Shown: positions 61,637 to 64,000 of the stretch, in pieces | How positions within the stretch are numbered: position 1 is the first letter of the stretch | Layout of the letters: each line of letters starts with the position of its first letter | NCBI RefSeq assembly: GCF_000755285.1 | Contig: NZ_BBMK01000006.1 | Location: 108,235-172,234 of the forward strand | DNA from: Nonlabens ulvanivorans | Lineage (GTDB): Bacteria > Bacteroidota > Bacteroidia > Flavobacteriales > Flavobacteriaceae | DNA length: 64,000 nucleotides | Direction of reading: 5' to 3' | Made by a program: the position numbers and the translations under genes | Notes under the pieces: model-generated | The model's database searches: none | What the model saw: the letters and a program-made list of their open reading frames with translations, nothing else | What the model was told of the DNA's origin: nothing

Positions 61637-63846
61637 TTATAATTTAATTAATTGATGTGGTCCATCCCAACTAATAGATTTCCCGTTATATGTAATTGTA
61701 TGATTGTTTTTGCCATCACGCTTTCGCGAAAGCGTATATAAATAAACCTCTTCTCCTATTTTAAAACTTACCACATCATAGTCACCTTGCTGCTCATGTG
61801 TTAAATCTGTAAAGGCAGATTTGGGAAAGGTCACCGTTTCTTGAATAGGATTAAAGAAACCGTGAGGCTCGATAATATTTACAAAAGTGTGGTTCATACT
61901 GCCCGATGGTTGTCTAATTAAATACTGACGTTGTAGATTAAGGTTAAACTCTGGATCATTTGCACCAGTTTGTGTGATGTACAATTCTGTAGAAGGATCT
62001 GTCACACTGGTGATGCTATAAAAACGTTGCGCTTGTAGGAAGGTAAATTGAGAGTTTGTACTGTTGGGTTTAGGTGAACCTTTTGCCAGCACTTCTAGGT
62101 GATTGTACCCATTATCAGTTCCTAAAACAGTTTTGTTAACTGGCCTATCATAATCAAATTGTGTATCAATGATGTCACCAAAAAATGGATAGTTTAAATC
62201 CATTTGATGTCCTGTTGCGGAGTTTACATGATATAAATCAATTATAAATGGTCTATTAGAAATGTCTGTGTCATTAATCATAGTGATTGATCTTGATAGC
62301 TTTGTACCATCGTAAGCCATAGTGTCTGCTGCTATCGTTACCTGTAATCGATCGTTACTCATATCGTTTTTAACAAGTTGAGAAACATGCTCTTCAGAGT
62401 ATTTTACATTTCCTTTATATTGTGATCTTTGATCCAGCACTACAGCGCCATGCGCTATGGTGTGTTGAGCATAGGTTTTATTTTCTGGTAGATATCTTCC
62501 ACCTCTTTTAGTTTCGATATTTAAAAACCTTGCTGCTCCATAATCAGGTATAATTTCATTACCATGATCATAAACAGATAAACTTAATCGATCAAAATGA
62601 CCATGTCCCATACCTTGGGTAGAGAATTTAAGAACTGCTTGTAATTGACCTGCTGTATTTTGTGGGCTGCGCATTAATGATAATCCACACTCTTGCCTTC
62701 AACACCATCTGCCACAAACATACTTGGTCTTTGATAGAAGTCCTCAGTAGTGTCGGTTATCGCATTTGCAGCTATAGCACCAGCATCTGTTAAAGATATT
62801 TTATTCATCATCTTAATGACAGGTAACAGCGACGCATCATTATATTGTTTATAAGCAATGTTTGTTGCAAACACCACCTCATCACTTTCCCATGTTTTAC
62901 TTTTAATGGCATCGTTAATAGGATAAAAGCGACCTTGCTCATCTGTAAGTTGTAGTAATGTAGTTACTGCTTTTCTTAAAATACCATCACGATGTTCAAA
63001 GATTTTTACATCTGGGCGGTTATTCTCGATTGCTTCTGCAAAAGCTATAAATGGTAAGATGGCATAACGATGGTAATAAGGTCCTTCACTATAAAACCCA
63101 TCGCTAGAAAACAAATGATCTAATTGAGCTATAAAACCTGTTTTACTATCCTTATTACTTCCATAAATAGAACGGTCTATCATATCGTCATCACCCAATA
63201 CCATCCCAGTCATTCCTACAGCTGCAACAGACCATGTCCCGTGATTGTGAATCTTATTAAAGACATCATAACTATCGACGCTTAAAAACTTTGCCATAGG
63301 GCGTAATAAATCACTTTCGACTTTTGCACGTTCTTCTTCTGTCATAAACTCACGAGTCATATCGTAAGCCTGGATCATGTAAAAAAGTGTTACTGCTTCA
63401 TTAAGACCTTGCCAGTATAATTTACCACCGGGATGATTCTCTTTATCTTTAGGATGCATTCCTAATGTAGGATACATGTTTGCATATCCATCAAACATCT
63501 CTTTGATATATGTTAGCTTTTCATCACTCGCCATCAAGTTATATGAGATAGCAACCTGATACAATTCTGCATAATTCCTTTTATGCTTTTCGTGAGAATA
63601 ACCACCACCGGCATCAACTGGCTGAGGTATAATTACAGGCTCACTTAATATTTCTTGTACTTTATTCTCTAAACTTTCTGTCGCTTGAGTAATAATAGTG
63701 TTATCAGAATTTTTAAAAGTATTTATTCCTGAAGCAGATAATAGAAGCTGACTACTTGAATTAGAAGAATCTATGGTTGTTTTCTCTTGCTCACATGCGA
63801 TAATGGCAGTTACTAAAAAGCCAAATAATATAATTCTTTGAAGCAT
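61637..63846 (-). CDS. PL17 oligoalginate lyase, heparinase II/III type (one frameshift)
   Basis: A lipoprotein signal (MLQRIILFGFLVTAIIAC) precedes an alpha/alpha toroid with HNHGTWSVAAVG (the Asn-His pair of PL17, about residue 200) and FYSEGPYYHRYAILPF (catalytic Tyr), then a beta-sandwich with MGHGHFDRLSLSVYDHGNE and DYGAARF. One G is missing near 62700 (AGTGTGG for AGTGGTGG, expected SGGLSLMRSP). Restored length is about 735, normal for PL17, which releases monomers from alginate oligomers. The palindrome at 61719 is read TLSRK. Confidence 0.88.
61719..61734. repeat. Iterated palindrome
   Basis: Perfect 16-mer near the 3' end of the PL17 gene, read TLSRK. Confidence 0.9.
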
Positions 63847-63895
63847 AAATCAGTCAAGTTTAAAAGATAAGTTAATAGAAATCAGCCTTATCAAA

Positions 63896-63909
63896 ATTGG
63901 TTTACCAAT
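63896..63909. promoter_or_regulatory. Putative operator upstream of the PL17 operon
   Basis: ATTGGT-TT-ACCAAT is a 6-bp inverted repeat with a 2-base centre, 50 bases upstream of the PL17 start, followed by a half-site-like TGGTTGCCC. This form (TTGGT..ACCAA) is typical for GntR or LacI family sites. No regulator gene is in the window on this side. Confidence 0.45.
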
Positions 63910-64000
63910 CTGGTTGCCCAAAATAAAGGTATTCGCAGTGGAATTGCAAATCAAAGAGCGGTTTTGTTAAACATCTAATAAAAAGGTGCCTTTTTGAACG

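Overview
The window looks like a chromosomal segment of a marine Flavobacteriaceae bacterium (Bacteroidota). The evidence is low GC, promoters of the TTG-N17-21-TAnnTTTG type, type IX secretion C-terminal sorting domains, many short lipoproteins with a Cys-containing signal peptide, and family-specific genes (DUF4870-PadR-PspC operon, DUF6952 next to thioredoxin, bacillithiol BshB1, monomeric isocitrate dehydrogenase). The genus cannot be fixed from sequence alone. I see no phage, insertion sequence, CRISPR array or plasmid function.

Layout. 1-5.5 kb: the 3' part of a T9SS surface protein, a DUF4442 protein, a DUF4870-PadR-PspC operon and a DUF2807 protein. 5.6-14.5 kb: thioredoxin reductase, a cupin protein, an NhaC antiporter, an exported metallo-hydrolase, a patatin lipase, a DUF4349 lipoprotein, a 2-Cys peroxiredoxin and a thioredoxin. 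14.5-18.4 kb: outer-membrane and periplasmic unknowns and a metal or cobalamin binding receptor. 18.5-25.3 kb: a BlaI repressor, a giant BlaR1-like M56 sensor and two exported coiled-coil proteins that share a small domain with it. 25.4-32.2 kb: translation genes thrS-infC-rpmI-rplT, trmD and rplS. 32.4-43.1 kb: isocitrate dehydrogenase, envelope proteins, a PhoX-like protein and a di-haem cytochrome c peroxidase. 43.1-47.8 kb: histidine degradation genes hutG and hutI, a trans-sulphuration enzyme and bshB1. 47.9-50.6 kb: tRNA-His, apt, a DUF4139 protein and tRNA-Arg. 50.7-57 kb: a MarR/GbsR-regulated RND tripartite efflux pump. 57.3-64 kb: an alginate-degradation locus with PL6 and PL17 lyases, KdgF and two short-chain dehydrogenases.

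Two properties run through the window. First, a 16-bp palindrome (CGCTTTCGCGAAAGCG) recurs about every 5 kb, inside conserved genes as well as between them, where it encodes AFAKA or TLSRK. Second, about 24 single-base indels break otherwise intact genes, including the essential thrS and infC, and 15 G/C runs are all exactly seven long. At conserved sites each such run adds one Gly or Pro that the protein family lacks. I read the indels and the seven-base runs mainly as sequence or assembly error, so broken genes are annotated as single genes with the break stated. The best candidate for undescribed biology in the gene content is the BlaI/BlaR1 locus with its domain-sharing coiled-coil partners; the best candidate at DNA level is the iterated palindrome.
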